From positions 1 to 64,000 of the forward strand of contig JACPUU010000016.1 in assembly GCA_016192075.1 (NCBI GenBank): DNA of 64,000 bases, read 5' to 3'. The stretch comes from Bacteroidota bacterium. Its GTDB lineage: Bacteria; Bacteroidota; Bacteroidia; Flavobacteriales_D; Crocinitomicaceae. Below are positions 43,849 through 53,709 of this stretch, one piece after another. Numbering within the stretch: position 1 is the first letter of the stretch; every line of letters begins with the position of its first letter. The notes beneath the pieces are model-generated. The model was given only the letters and a program-made list of their open reading frames with translations. It was not told where the DNA came from and did not search any database. The translations under genes were made by a program, and so were the position numbers.

Positions 43849-44929
43849 ATTTTTCATTCCTGAGCAGAAAATAAAATCCATGCATCAGGTCGGTGGTTTG
43901 TAAAAGGGCTACAGCGGGTCCTGATTTTTTTAAACAATCCAGTGTCGTTTCATCCAGGTAATAGGTAGGAAAAATGTGCGTTTTTAATTTTTCCATTGAA
44001 AATGTCTGATCAGTCAACCCGTATTTTTCAAATAAATTCCGGCAATGCGTTATCAGCGTCTCTTCGTCATTGGCATAATAGGCCTTGTCTTTAATGCCTG
44101 CTAAAACCAGGTTTTCATGGAAACCGGTTTGATATGAAATATCGGTAATGCGGTGTATCACCGGATCATTAATCAGCCTCCAGTAGGACATTTTTTTGAG
44201 CAGGGGCTTGTCTGTCCGCAGTAAAAAGTGAATATAATCTACCCGCCTGTGTTTTGCAGGTATAACCTGGTCGTTAATAATCAGTTTACCAATGTGGCTT
44301 ACATACGTCAGATACAGCGTGTCAAATACAGCTGTACCGGCTTCTGTTTCAAGAATGGCGGTATTGTCCTGGATCCGGATGGCAGAAATGACCGTATTGA
44401 GTTTGATGGTAATATTGGTGCGTTTACTGATGCGTGATAGCAGCGCATGAATCAATTCCGGCGAACCTGATTTTGGATACCGGTTGCGTTTTCCAATAAT
44501 CCTGAAATTCATGTTGGGATCATGCCTGAAATTGCCAAATCTTTTCCAGCGCAGGCTAAGCAGTGTTTTGCAAAAAGCGCGGTAGGTATCGGTTGAATTT
44601 TTAGCGGAGTAGGGTACCCGTATTTTTTTACCTACAAATACAGGGGCTGGTTTTACGGCGTAAAGTGGTACTCCCAGTTCTTTTTCAATGAACCGGTAGG
44701 CTTTGGGTACGTACGACCAGATATGGCAGCCACATTCTATTTCATAACCTGCGGGTGATTGGTCAGAATACCAGGCGCCACCTGCAACAGAAGCCGTATC
44801 CAGCAGGGTGATTTCTGAATCAGGCGCTGATGCTGACAAAAAGAGTGCTTTCAGAAGTGAAGCCGGGCCGGTCCCTATGATTGCAATACGTGTGTTGCGG
44901 TTATTCTTTTTAGTTTCCGGGTCCTCCAT
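43838..44929 (-). CDS. FAD/NAD(P)-binding oxidoreductase, amine oxidase-like
   Basis: A 363-residue protein with an N-terminal dinucleotide-binding motif (IAIIGTGPASLLKALFL) and the AGGAWYSDQSPAGYEIECGCHIW stretch of FAD-dependent amine oxidase/UDP-galactopyranose mutase-like enzymes. The exact reaction is not clear. It is divergent from the epimerase gene with only 40 bp between starts, so it may belong to the polysaccharide locus. Other members of this fold oxidise or isomerise sugars or carotenoids. Confidence 0.72.
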   Translation of the reverse strand: MEDPETKKNNRNTRIAIIGTGPASLLKALFLSASAPDSEITLLDTASVAGGAWYSDQSPAGYEIECGCHIWSYVPKAYRFIEKELGVPLYAVKPAPVFVGKKIRVPYSAKNSTDTYRAFCKTLLSLRWKRFGNFRHDPNMNFRIIGKRNRYPKSGSPELIHALLSRISKRTNITIKLNTVISAIRIQDNTAILETEAGTAVFDTLYLTYVSHIGKLIINDQVIPAKHRRVDYIHFLLRTDKPLLKKMSYWRLINDPVIHRITDISYQTGFHENLVLAGIKDKAYYANDEETLITHCRNLFEKYGLTDQTFSMEKLKTHIFPTYYLDETTLDCLKKSGPAVALLQTTDLMHGFYFLLRNEKSTG

Positions 44930-44936
44930 TTTTGAC

Positions 44937-44944
44937 TATCTTTA
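44937..44944 (+). promoter_or_regulatory. Possible -7 element for the polysaccharide locus
   Basis: TATCTTTA, one base off TAnnTTTG, with TTTC 19 bases upstream at 44914-44917. It lies about 26 bases before the GTG at 44970 and partly inside the divergent gene. If real, it starts the long + strand locus. Confidence 0.35.
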
Positions 44945-44969
44945 CAAAAAAGACGACCAAAGATAACAC

Positions 44970-45932
44970 GTGAAGAATTTAGAAACAATTTTGATTACAG
45001 GTGGGGCTGGTTTTATTGGGTCTAATCTCTGTGAGTTTTATGTTAATAAAGGAGTCAGGGTTATTTGTCTGGATAATCTGCTCACCGGGAAAGAGTCAAA
45101 CATACAACCCCTGCTGGGCAAGTCAAATTTTACGTTTGTACGTGGAGACATCCGTGATTTTGACACCTGCAGTGAACTGGTAAAAAAGGTAGATGCCATT
45201 TCACACCAGGCAGCACTTGGATCTGTTCCGCGTTCGATTGAAAATCCACTGCCAACCAATGAAATTAATTGCCACGGTTTTTTGAACATGCTTACCGCGG
45301 CCAGACAAAATAATATCAAACGGTTTGTTTACGCATCCAGTTCATCGGTCTACGGTGATTCAGCAGCCAGCCCTAAAAAAGAAAACCAGTTGGGTAAACC
45401 GCTTTCACCGTATGCAGTGTCTAAACTAACCAACGAACTTTACGGAAAAGTGTTCTTTGACCTCTATGGTATGGAAACAATCGGGCTGCGTTATTTTAAT
45501 GTTTTTGGAAAAAACCAGGACCCCAACGGTGCATACGCTGCGGCAATTCCTAAGTTTATTGCCTGCATGAAAAACAATGAGTCACCAACCATTTACGGTG
45601 ACGGAAAACAAACCAGGGACTTTACCTACATCAAAAATGTGGTTCTGGCAAATCAGCTTGCGCTTGAAACTACCAATACCGGCTGTTTTGGAGAAGCTTA
45701 CAACGTTGCCTGCGGTAAATCCTATTCGCTTAACGAAGTGGTAGGGGCTATCCGCAATGAACTGGTAAAAAAAGGATTTCCGGTTGCTGACCTTGAACCG
45801 GCTTATGTTGATCAGCGCAAGGGAGATATATTGAATTCACTTGCTGATATTTCAAAAATTTCAGCAGCACTTGGCTATTCTGCCAGGTTTGATTTTGATC
45901 ACGGGATTTCAGAGTACATTACACACATGTAA
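44970..45932 (+). CDS. UDP-N-acetylglucosamine C4-epimerase-like (WbpP/TviC type)
   Basis: A 320-residue short-chain dehydrogenase/epimerase. NAD motif GGAGFIGS, HQAALGSVPRSIENP as in WbpP/TviC, catalytic SSSVYG and YAVSK (Y and K), and RYFNVFGKNQDP. It would interconvert UDP-HexNAc (or uronic acid) C4 epimers to supply sugar donors. It starts at a GTG and leads the polysaccharide locus. The exact sugar is inferred from family resemblance. Confidence 0.88.
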   Translation: MKNLETILITGGAGFIGSNLCEFYVNKGVRVICLDNLLTGKESNIQPLLGKSNFTFVRGDIRDFDTCSELVKKVDAISHQAALGSVPRSIENPLPTNEINCHGFLNMLTAARQNNIKRFVYASSSSVYGDSAASPKKENQLGKPLSPYAVSKLTNELYGKVFFDLYGMETIGLRYFNVFGKNQDPNGAYAAAIPKFIACMKNNESPTIYGDGKQTRDFTYIKNVVLANQLALETTNTGCFGEAYNVACGKSYSLNEVVGAIRNELVKKGFPVADLEPAYVDQRKGDILNSLADISKISAALGYSARFDFDHGISEYITHM

Positions 45933-45939
45933 GTTTTGT

Positions 45940-47355
45940 ATGACTAAGTTAAGGGCCCTGGTAACTGATAAAAAGCTGAACGAAGTAATGTTTACGCTTC
46001 TTATTCTGACATTTCCCTTCGGGTCCAATTACTTCTCGTTCTCCATCGGCTTTATGACGGTTTATCCAAATCTTTTGGTGCTGGCCGTGCTGTTTATCAG
46101 TGGTGTTTTAAGAAAAGATTTGCCCGCATCATGGCTTGAAAAATATTTCCTGGGATTTTTAATTCTCTTTAGCGTGGTTAACCTTGCATACTTACCTTTT
46201 GTGGCAGACAAAAGCTATGCAATCGTTGATGTGCGCAGCACTATTCTGATGGCCATGACAGGCTATGTATTTCTTTCTCAAAACGTCTTTTTGGGCTTTG
46301 ATAAATGGCGGAGTACACTTGCGTTTGCATTCAGGGTTGTTTATGCCATTGTTCTTATTTTTGGTATTTTTGAATACACTACCGGCTGGCATTTCAGCGG
46401 TATGATAACCGAACATCTCATTGAGCGCGGCCTGGTTGATCTGGCTGTTTATTCGCCCCTTTTTTTATGGGACAATCCCAACAATTTTATGCTCTATTTT
46501 GTGCTGATGGGTTTTTTGCTGATACTGCTGGAACCGTCACGGAAAATGCGGAATTACCTGGCATTTTTTGTCATGGCGCTCAATTTATTTTTTGCCACGG
46601 TTACATTATCCAGAATAGGCGTTCCGCTTAGCGTTTTTAGCTTTGCAGTTATTTCTATCCTTGCCGGGTATGAAACATTACGGGCGGTAACCAAAGAACT
46701 GCGCTCAAAAATTTACCTGGTGCTTTTTGCAGTAATAAGCCTGATCATTGTCTATTTTTCCAATGAAAAATTTTATGGTATACCTGAGGCCCGGCAAATG
46801 CGTGAAACAACCAGTCAGCCGGTATACCCTGAGCAGCATGAGGCGTATCTGAAATCGCTTCCCGTGGCTGATTCAACAACTGTTCAGTCAATTGCCGTAA
46901 CCAATGATTCAGCTGCTGTTTCCAACATGCGCAATTCCAGGGACGAGCGCAAATCGCTGGCAAAAAACGGCCTGGTTTTCTTTTTTGAATCTGAGCTGGT
47001 TGGTATCGGACCCGGGCAATTCAGGTATCGTCATGATCATGGACTCATCAGGTATTATGCGTATGGCAATAACGGCCCTCACTTTTGGTTTATTGAAATT
47101 ATGTCGCAGTTTGGGCTGATCGTTTTTATTCCGTACATTTTTTTACTGGGGTATCTGGTTGCAAAAGTTGCGGGTATCGTTCGCAAAGATCTGAATTATG
47201 CAACCTTTTTTCTGCTTGCGCTGATAGGTTTTGGTGTAGGGTCACTTATGCCAAGTGCTTTTCTGATTCTGGATATTAACTGGATGTTTACAGCAGCGCT
47301 GGTTGTGCTGGCGGCCAATTTTTCATCGATGACCAAATCTGCAGAGCATGTTTAA
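45940..47355 (+). CDS. O-antigen ligase/polymerase-like membrane protein (Wzy-like)
   Basis: A 471-residue protein with about 10-12 membrane segments, from the ATG at 45940; the frame extends upstream over the end of the epimerase gene, but that part has no signal. A large extracytoplasmic loop sits near residues 285-370. The layout and the GIGPGQFRYRHDHGLI loop motif are those of the O-antigen polymerase/ligase superfamily. It overlaps the flippase gene by 8 bp. It should polymerise or ligate a surface glycan. Confidence 0.85.
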   Translation: MTKLRALVTDKKLNEVMFTLLILTFPFGSNYFSFSIGFMTVYPNLLVLAVLFISGVLRKDLPASWLEKYFLGFLILFSVVNLAYLPFVADKSYAIVDVRSTILMAMTGYVFLSQNVFLGFDKWRSTLAFAFRVVYAIVLIFGIFEYTTGWHFSGMITEHLIERGLVDLAVYSPLFLWDNPNNFMLYFVLMGFLLILLEPSRKMRNYLAFFVMALNLFFATVTLSRIGVPLSVFSFAVISILAGYETLRAVTKELRSKIYLVLFAVISLIIVYFSNEKFYGIPEARQMRETTSQPVYPEQHEAYLKSLPVADSTTVQSIAVTNDSAAVSNMRNSRDERKSLAKNGLVFFFESELVGIGPGQFRYRHDHGLIRYYAYGNNGPHFWFIEIMSQFGLIVFIPYIFLLGYLVAKVAGIVRKDLNYATFFLLALIGFGVGSLMPSAFLILDINWMFTAALVVLAANFSSMTKSAEHV

Positions 47356-48610
47356 AAAGGGAACTTTTTCATCCAATTTCCTGGTCCTGTTTTCAGGCAA
47401 TACCATTGCGCAGATTGTACCGTTTATTTTTGCAGCTCTTATCACGCGTCTTTTCAGTACCGATGAAATTGGAATTCACCGGAATTTTCTGGCCCTTGCA
47501 TCTATGATTGCCATTGCCGCTGCCGGGCGTTATGAAATGGCGGTTGTATTACCCGCTGACAAAACAAGGGCAATGAATTTGCTCAGCCTTTCATTGCGCC
47601 TGATTTTGTATGTGACACTGGGCAGTTTACTTTTTTATTTTTTCAGAGATTGGTTAGATGCAACAATTTATGAAGATGGTAACATTGGAAGTTACATGAT
47701 TTTTTTACCGCTTGCAGTGATCCTTTTTGCACTTACCAATTTACTTTCCCAGTGGCTGATTCGTGAAAAAAAATTCAGGTCACTTACCAGTTCAGGTATT
47801 GCCCGGTCAGCCTTCATTAATATTTTTGCGGTCATGTTTGGCTATGTGTCAATGGGGGTTCTGGGTCTTATACTTGGCACCATCGTTGGTTTCCTGGTCG
47901 CATTGGTGATGATGTATCTTTCATCGTACCGTTCATTTGAAGGTTCGCTGATCAGTTCCGCCGGCAGGCGTCAGGTAGCTTCTGAATACAAAGATTTTCC
48001 ATTGATCAATGCACCGCACGCGTTTGTAGATTTGCTTTTTGCAGCCATCTTTTTTGCGGTTATAACACGTGATTATGGATTGACAGAACTTGGTTATTTT
48101 TCAATGATGTCAGCCCTTTTACTGGCAAGTATGCGCGCTATTGGCGGCGCAGTGGGCCAGCTTTATTACAAAGAGGCCAGTGATCTGAAAGAATCGGGTG
48201 GAGATGTTTCTGCTGTCATGTTCCGTTCCATCAAATTGGTTTCGTTGTTTGCTGTTCCGGCCTGCATTGGGGTGTTTTTGTTTGGACCTGAACTTTTTGG
48301 CTGGTACCTGGGGGTAGATGCGGAGCATGATTATACCGTTTCAGGACAGTATGCGCAAATTATGATTTTTCCGTTTTTTCTGAATTTTATTATTTCACCA
48401 ATTTCAGGTACGCCCATTATTTTCAGAAAACAAACACAGGCTTTTGTGTTCAGTCTCATTGGTTACATCGCCAGCATATCAGCCTTTATGATTGGAAAAC
48501 AGCTGGGGTATTCGTTTAAAGAAGCCCTGGTGCTCTATGCGGTTGCGCAAACACTTTATTACCTGGGGTTATTTATCTGGTATATTAACCTGGCCAAAAC
48601 GCGTCCATGA
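47348..48610 (+). CDS. Polysaccharide flippase (Wzx-like)
   Basis: A 420-residue membrane protein with about 12 segments, of the MATE-like/MOP polysaccharide flippase family (start SSNFLVLFSGNTIAQIVPF, then ALITRLFSTDEIGI). It would move lipid-linked repeat units across the inner membrane. It overlaps the previous gene by 8 bp and the next by 4 bp (ATGA). Confidence 0.88.
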   Translation: MFKKGTFSSNFLVLFSGNTIAQIVPFIFAALITRLFSTDEIGIHRNFLALASMIAIAAAGRYEMAVVLPADKTRAMNLLSLSLRLILYVTLGSLLFYFFRDWLDATIYEDGNIGSYMIFLPLAVILFALTNLLSQWLIREKKFRSLTSSGIARSAFINIFAVMFGYVSMGVLGLILGTIVGFLVALVMMYLSSYRSFEGSLISSAGRRQVASEYKDFPLINAPHAFVDLLFAAIFFAVITRDYGLTELGYFSMMSALLLASMRAIGGAVGQLYYKEASDLKESGGDVSAVMFRSIKLVSLFAVPACIGVFLFGPELFGWYLGVDAEHDYTVSGQYAQIMIFPFFLNFIISPISGTPIIFRKQTQAFVFSLIGYIASISAFMIGKQLGYSFKEALVLYAVAQTLYYLGLFIWYINLAKTRP

Positions 48611-49512
48611 AAATTTTATTCAGCGGTCTTCCATATTTTGGTAAAAAACTGGTTCAGGAACTGCGTGAAACAGATTCTGAAAACACCTACCTGTTTTGTG
48701 ACACCTATTATTCAAAAAAAGATCAGCTTAAATTTTTGTTTCACCTGATTACTGCAAAAAAGGTGGTGTCGTTTAATGGTGCTTCTTCCAACAGCGGTTC
48801 ACTCAACTGGGCATTGCGTTTCAAAAAGCCGTTGATCATGCAGTGGCACGGGTCAGATGTGTTAACCCTGCGCACCAATAAACTGGGCAGAAACAACAGT
48901 GCTTCAAAATATACCCAACAGGCAAAGTCGTTTACAGATGCCGTATGGCTTCAGCAAGAGCTGCAAGAGCTGGGTGTTGAAGCTTCCATACTGCATTTCA
49001 AACATGCCCGCCCGACAACCAGCACCGCTCCGTTTCAAACAGCAAACGTGGTTTCATACCTTGCCCAGAACAATGAATTGTTTTATGGAATTGAAGCTAT
49101 TCAAAACCTGGCATTCCATTTTCCGCAAATAACATTTCACCTGATTGGCACGGATGGTAATTCCATGAAACATTTTCCCAACATTCAGTATCACGGTTGG
49201 GTATCGAAAGATAAAGTAACGGAACTGATGAATGCAAATGCCATCTACCTGCGTTTAACAGCGCATGACGGGTATTCACTTTCTGTTTTGGAAGCCCTGG
49301 CAAATGGTAACTATGTGATCTGGAATAATCCGCACCCGTGTGTTAACTTTGTCAAGGACAACAGCAGTTTGAAACTGGTTTTTGAAAAAGTACTTGACCA
49401 GGTTAAAACAGCCGGCTATGCCCGCGTAAAAGCAAATATAGATTGGGTGGCTGAACATCACAGTAAAGAAAAAATTCTTCGTAATTACATCCGGATGCTG
49501 ATACATGACTGA
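48607..49512 (+). CDS. Glycosyltransferase (GT-B fold)
   Basis: A 301-residue protein with a GT4-like C-terminal half: FHLIGTDGNSMKHF, then HGWVSKDKVTELMN, and the donor site region AHDGYSLSVLEALANGNYVI. The N-terminal half is short and has a WHGSDVLTL acceptor-side stretch. Soluble or peripheral. It is coupled to its neighbours by ATGA overlaps. The sugar it adds is unknown. Confidence 0.82.
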   Translation: MKILFSGLPYFGKKLVQELRETDSENTYLFCDTYYSKKDQLKFLFHLITAKKVVSFNGASSNSGSLNWALRFKKPLIMQWHGSDVLTLRTNKLGRNNSASKYTQQAKSFTDAVWLQQELQELGVEASILHFKHARPTTSTAPFQTANVVSYLAQNNELFYGIEAIQNLAFHFPQITFHLIGTDGNSMKHFPNIQYHGWVSKDKVTELMNANAIYLRLTAHDGYSLSVLEALANGNYVIWNNPHPCVNFVKDNSSLKLVFEKVLDQVKTAGYARVKANIDWVAEHHSKEKILRNYIRMLIHD

Positions 49513-50737
49513 TCAAAAAAAACACATTGTTTTGCTCACCACCTGGTTTCCTCCGCTGCAAAGTGTTGCGGTGAACCGAATGGTATCCATTGCACGTTAC
49601 CTGGATTATACCAAATTTAACCTGACCGTTATAACGGCCGGTACAAAAAACAACCAGGGCTGGTCAACTGAAAACGGGTATCGCATTTACCGGGTTAAAC
49701 CGCAGGGAGGTTTTGCAAAACCAGAATTTAAATCAAGTGATTCCAGGTTCAGGCACAAGCTAAAAGTGGCATGGCGCATTATCCGGCTCCGGTTGATGGG
49801 TGATGAGGATCGTTTTTGGTCAAAAAAAGCAGCACAGGTACTGGAGAATCTTCAGCAGCAAACCCCGGTTGACCTGGTGCTTTCTTCATTTTCCCCGGTT
49901 GCGCCGCACCTGGTAGCACTGGCGTTTAAAAAGAAATACCCAGGGGTAAAATGGATCGTTGACATGCGTGACGAAATGAGTCTGAATCCACAATCTAACC
50001 AGGCGCTTCGAAAATATTATGCCTCAGTTGAAAAAGACATTGCCGGTTATGCCAATGCGCTCATCTCGGTAAGCCAGCCCATTGTAGACTATTTCAAAAC
50101 CGTAATTCCTGGTTTGACAACTTATGTAGAAATCAGGAACGGGTATGATCATGAAATGCCTGAAACAAATCCTGCATTCAATACCTGCCTTACGTTTCTG
50201 CATGCCGGTAGTTTCTATGGAACGCGCAAGCCGGATACCTTTTTTGCCGCTTTATTAAACCTGCACCGCAAAAAACAGCTGCCGCAAAACTGGAAATTTA
50301 TCTGTGCCGGTGCCGCACGCAATTTTTCAATACCTGCTGAATTTGAACAGCAAGTTGAATGGATTGAGCGTGTTTCACAGGCTGATAGTATTAATTTAAT
50401 GTTAAATGCAGATATTAATGTACTTATTCAGCCCCCAACGGGCCGAATGGGCGTTTATACCGGAAAACTATTTGATTACCTTTCTGTCTGCAAGCCGGTG
50501 CTGGCTATAGTAGATACAAGGGATGTTGCAGCTGCGCTCATAAAGTCCGTCAATGCCGGGTATGTTGCCTCTTTTGACAATGTTCAGTCCATTGAAACGG
50601 CCTTGATAAAGGCTATCGAAAACTGGGAGAAAAAGCAGGTACCTGAAATAGATATTCCTCAAATTCGTTCATTACATCGTAAAATTCAGATTCAAAAGCT
50701 AAATTTGTTGATAGATCATTTATTGAATGAGTCGTAA
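49505..50737 (+). CDS. Glycosyltransferase family 4-like protein
   Basis: A 410-residue GT-B protein. The N-terminus HIVLLTTWFPPLQSVAVNRM is typical of the GT4-like N-terminal domain. The donor end has GRMGVYTGKLFDYLSVCKPVLAI. It overlaps its left neighbour by 8 bp and the next gene by 11 bp. The sugar is not predictable. Confidence 0.85.
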   Translation: MTDQKKHIVLLTTWFPPLQSVAVNRMVSIARYLDYTKFNLTVITAGTKNNQGWSTENGYRIYRVKPQGGFAKPEFKSSDSRFRHKLKVAWRIIRLRLMGDEDRFWSKKAAQVLENLQQQTPVDLVLSSFSPVAPHLVALAFKKKYPGVKWIVDMRDEMSLNPQSNQALRKYYASVEKDIAGYANALISVSQPIVDYFKTVIPGLTTYVEIRNGYDHEMPETNPAFNTCLTFLHAGSFYGTRKPDTFFAALLNLHRKKQLPQNWKFICAGAARNFSIPAEFEQQVEWIERVSQADSINLMLNADINVLIQPPTGRMGVYTGKLFDYLSVCKPVLAIVDTRDVAAALIKSVNAGYVASFDNVQSIETALIKAIENWEKKQVPEIDIPQIRSLHRKIQIQKLNLLIDHLLNES

Positions 50738-51770
50738 ACTATTAGTCATAGGGTCAAATTCCCCGCACGTATCAAGATACATCAATCTTGTAAAAGACCT
50801 TTTTGACGAAGTGGTTTATGTAGGTGAATCAACCCTGGAAATTGATTTGCCCATCAGGCAGCATTTGATAAATTTCAGATCGGTCAATCCGTTTTTATTA
50901 TTGCGCAGCTCTAAAAAACTCGGTGAAATTATTCAGAAAGAAAATCCTGATCTGACACACATACAACAGGTGAACCGTGTTGCTTTTGCAGCAGCAAGGC
51001 ACTTAGTGCGCCAGGGAAGAAAGTATGTGGTTACCGCCTGGGGAAGCGACGTTTTAATTGCGCCGCATAGAAACCGGTTCTATAAAAAGATCACCAATTT
51101 TGTGTTGAATCATGCTGCATTTGTAACGGCTGATTCTGAACACATGATTCAGGCAATTGAGCAGCTGAGTCCCGGCATACGGTGTGAATTGGTTTATTTT
51201 GGTATTGAACCTATTTTGCCTGGTGCAAAAGAAAAAATTGTGTATTCAAACCGGTCGTTGAAAGAGCTATACAACATTGGCCAGGTGATTGATGAATTTG
51301 CTGAATTTCATAAACAGAATCCTGACTGGAAACTGGTTATTGCCGGCCAGGGCAACCAGGAAGATATGCTGCGCAAAAAAGTAGTACAGGGACAATTGAG
51401 TGACCATGTCATTTTTATCGGCTGGCTTTCATCAGAGAACAACTGTTCCTGGTATAAAAAAGCAACACTTTACATTTCTATTCCATCTTCTGACGGCACC
51501 TCGGTTAGTTTGCTCGAAGCCATGTCAGCAGGCTGTATTCCGGTAGTATCTGATTTGCCGGTTGCGTATGAGTGGATTACAGATGGTGAAAACGGAGTCA
51601 TTAAAAAAGCCGGTGAAAATGCCCTGCTCAGGGCGCTGAAACTTGATCCTGAAAAATTAACCATCCGTAATGCAGACATTATTAACTCCAGGGCTACCGG
51701 CAGCATTACCAAACAAAAATTCAAATCTATTTTCGAACAGGTAGCACATGCTTCAGCTGGTAAAAAATAA
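50727..51770 (+). CDS. Glycosyltransferase family 4
   Basis: A 347-residue GT4 enzyme. The acceptor-side part has TAWGSDVLIAP, and the donor half has KLVIAGQGNQEDML and the EX7E region SDGTSVSLLEAMSAGCIPVV. It overlaps the previous gene by 11 bp and the polymerase gene by 23 bp. It adds one sugar to the repeat unit; which one is unknown. Confidence 0.88.
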   Translation: MSRKLLVIGSNSPHVSRYINLVKDLFDEVVYVGESTLEIDLPIRQHLINFRSVNPFLLLRSSKKLGEIIQKENPDLTHIQQVNRVAFAAARHLVRQGRKYVVTAWGSDVLIAPHRNRFYKKITNFVLNHAAFVTADSEHMIQAIEQLSPGIRCELVYFGIEPILPGAKEKIVYSNRSLKELYNIGQVIDEFAEFHKQNPDWKLVIAGQGNQEDMLRKKVVQGQLSDHVIFIGWLSSENNCSWYKKATLYISIPSSDGTSVSLLEAMSAGCIPVVSDLPVAYEWITDGENGVIKKAGENALLRALKLDPEKLTIRNADIINSRATGSITKQKFKSIFEQVAHASAGKK

Positions 51771-53004
51771 AGATACCTACGGGCTTGGACTGTTGCTGCT
51801 GCTCACAATTCTAATAGGTTACCAGGAACTGATTGCGCCCGCTATCGGTATTTTTGTCCTTTTGACACTGGGTGAAATTTTTATAGCAAAATCACTCCGC
51901 TTTGAATGGAATAAAAACAACCTGTTCTTTGTTGCGCTTTACCTGTTTTACCTGGCAGGTCTTCTTTGGTCTGACCACCGTGATATAGGGTGGAAACTGA
52001 TAGAATATAAAATGTCTTTTTTCATTTTTCCGGCACTTTTTTTATTTAAGAAAAAGTCAACCAATTACTGGCTTGTTCTGCAGGGGCTCATCCTGGGATC
52101 ACTTTTGCTGGCAGGTCGTATTTTATACCTGCATTACATAACCATGCCGCAGTTCAACGAGTATGAAATTGCCAATGAAGTGCTTAAAATTCATCCTACG
52201 TATGCCTGCATCTATTTCACCACAACCCTCTTTTTTATCGGTTACGCAAAAGTTTCAGGCAGCTTCAGGGTACATACACTGATCGTTGTTGTTCTGTCAC
52301 TTTTGTTTATTTACCTGGTTTATAAACTGGGATCATTTGCCGGTATGCTTTTTCTGGGGCTTGTCAGCATTGTTGTACTGGCCTGGTGGGTGTATCGCAA
52401 GCTGCGCCTGGCGGGCGTTATTGCCTTGCTGATACTTGCCCCCGCCTTATTTATTTATGGTATTTTAAAAATGGACCGGTTTGCCTACGACGTTGAAATG
52501 ACAAAAGCCGTTTACACTGAAATTTCAAAAGGAAAAACCTATTATTTTGAAAAAAACCGGGAAGATAATTCCGGCACAAAAATGCGGGTGCTGCTCTGGA
52601 TTTTATCTACTGAAATTATTCTGGAGAACCCAATGGGAGTGGGTACCGGTGATATCGATTTCAGCCTTATTGAAAAATGTGATCAATATAACCTGGAATT
52701 GCTGAAAGAGAAAAACCTGAACCCGCACAACCAGTTTCTGCAAACCGGTATTGATATCGGAATTCCCGGTATTTTAATTTTGCTTGGAATTATTGGATTT
52801 GGTTTCAGAAAAGGCATTCGTACAAAAAATTACCTGTTGGTTTACCTGGTTATGAGTTTGTCATTTAACGCGTTGTTTGAATCTGTTTTACAGAAACAGT
52901 CCGGTATTGTGTTTTACAGCTTTTTGATTTGCCTGGTGACGTCTTTAAACAGCCCGGGAGTGAAATCAGAGCAGGATGAGCTTGGCACTGGCCGGGTTTC
53001 TTGA
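51748..53004 (+). CDS. Second O-antigen ligase/polymerase-like protein
   Basis: A 418-residue membrane protein with about 10-11 segments and a periplasmic loop near 250-315 with the GVGTGDIDFSLIEKC motif and NPHNQFLQTGIDIGIPG, typical of the O-antigen ligase (Wzy/WaaL) domain. It overlaps the upstream transferase by 23 bp. With the polymerase-like gene at 45940 it makes two such proteins within 6 kb. Confidence 0.87.
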   Translation: MLQLVKNKDTYGLGLLLLLTILIGYQELIAPAIGIFVLLTLGEIFIAKSLRFEWNKNNLFFVALYLFYLAGLLWSDHRDIGWKLIEYKMSFFIFPALFLFKKKSTNYWLVLQGLILGSLLLAGRILYLHYITMPQFNEYEIANEVLKIHPTYACIYFTTTLFFIGYAKVSGSFRVHTLIVVVLSLLFIYLVYKLGSFAGMLFLGLVSIVVLAWWVYRKLRLAGVIALLILAPALFIYGILKMDRFAYDVEMTKAVYTEISKGKTYYFEKNREDNSGTKMRVLLWILSTEIILENPMGVGTGDIDFSLIEKCDQYNLELLKEKNLNPHNQFLQTGIDIGIPGILILLGIIGFGFRKGIRTKNYLLVYLVMSLSFNALFESVLQKQSGIVFYSFLICLVTSLNSPGVKSEQDELGTGRVS

Positions 53005-53074
53005 GCAGAAGTAGAACAAAAACGCGGTTTTTACGTAGATTTAACAATTAATTTGTCATTTAGTAAAGAGACAC

Positions 53075-53701
53075 ATGAAAAGAGTTTTGGTTTTGGCACC
53101 TCACACAGATGACGGAGAGTTTGGATGTGGTGGAACAATAAATAAAATGATTAATGAAGGAGACGATGTTTACTATTGTGCTTTTTCGGCCTGTGAGCAG
53201 TCTGTTTTGCCGCAATTTCCGTCTGACATTCTGATTACTGAAGTTAAAGCAGCCACCAGGGTGCTGGGCATTAAACCTGAAAACCTGATTCTGAAAGATT
53301 ATGAGGTGAGAACCTTTAATTACCGCCGGCAGGAGATATTGGATGACATTATCAAATTGCGTTCTTCCATTAATCCTGATATTGTTTTTATACCCGCGCT
53401 TACAGATATTCACCAGGATCATAAAACCATTGCTGAAGAGGCTTTGAGAGCATTTAAGTTTACCTCAATTCTGTCCTATGAATTGCCCTGGAACAATATC
53501 ACGTTTCAAACGTCTTGTTTTTTTAAGTTGAGTGATGAAAATATTCAGGTAAAAATACAGGCGCTTAAACAATATCAGTCACAGGCACACCGGCCTTATT
53601 CAAATGAAGATTTTATTAAATCACTTGCCCGTGTCAGGGGTGTTCAGATCAGTGCACCGTATGCTGAAACATTTGAAGTTGTAAGGTGGATTAACAGCTA
53701 A
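53075..53701 (+). CDS. PIG-L family deacetylase
   Basis: A 208-residue zinc deacetylase of the PIG-L/LmbE type. Zinc and catalytic residues are in PHTDDGEFGCGG (the AHxDD motif) and DIHQDHKT (HxxDH). It is cytoplasmic and would remove an N-acetyl group from a sugar nucleotide or lipid-linked sugar. The next gene, 8 bp away, is an LpxD-like N-acyltransferase, so the two may act in sequence. Confidence 0.9.
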   Translation: MKRVLVLAPHTDDGEFGCGGTINKMINEGDDVYYCAFSACEQSVLPQFPSDILITEVKAATRVLGIKPENLILKDYEVRTFNYRRQEILDDIIKLRSSINPDIVFIPALTDIHQDHKTIAEEALRAFKFTSILSYELPWNNITFQTSCFFKLSDENIQVKIQALKQYQSQAHRPYSNEDFIKSLARVRGVQISAPYAETFEVVRWINS

Positions 53702-53709
53702 AACAAGGT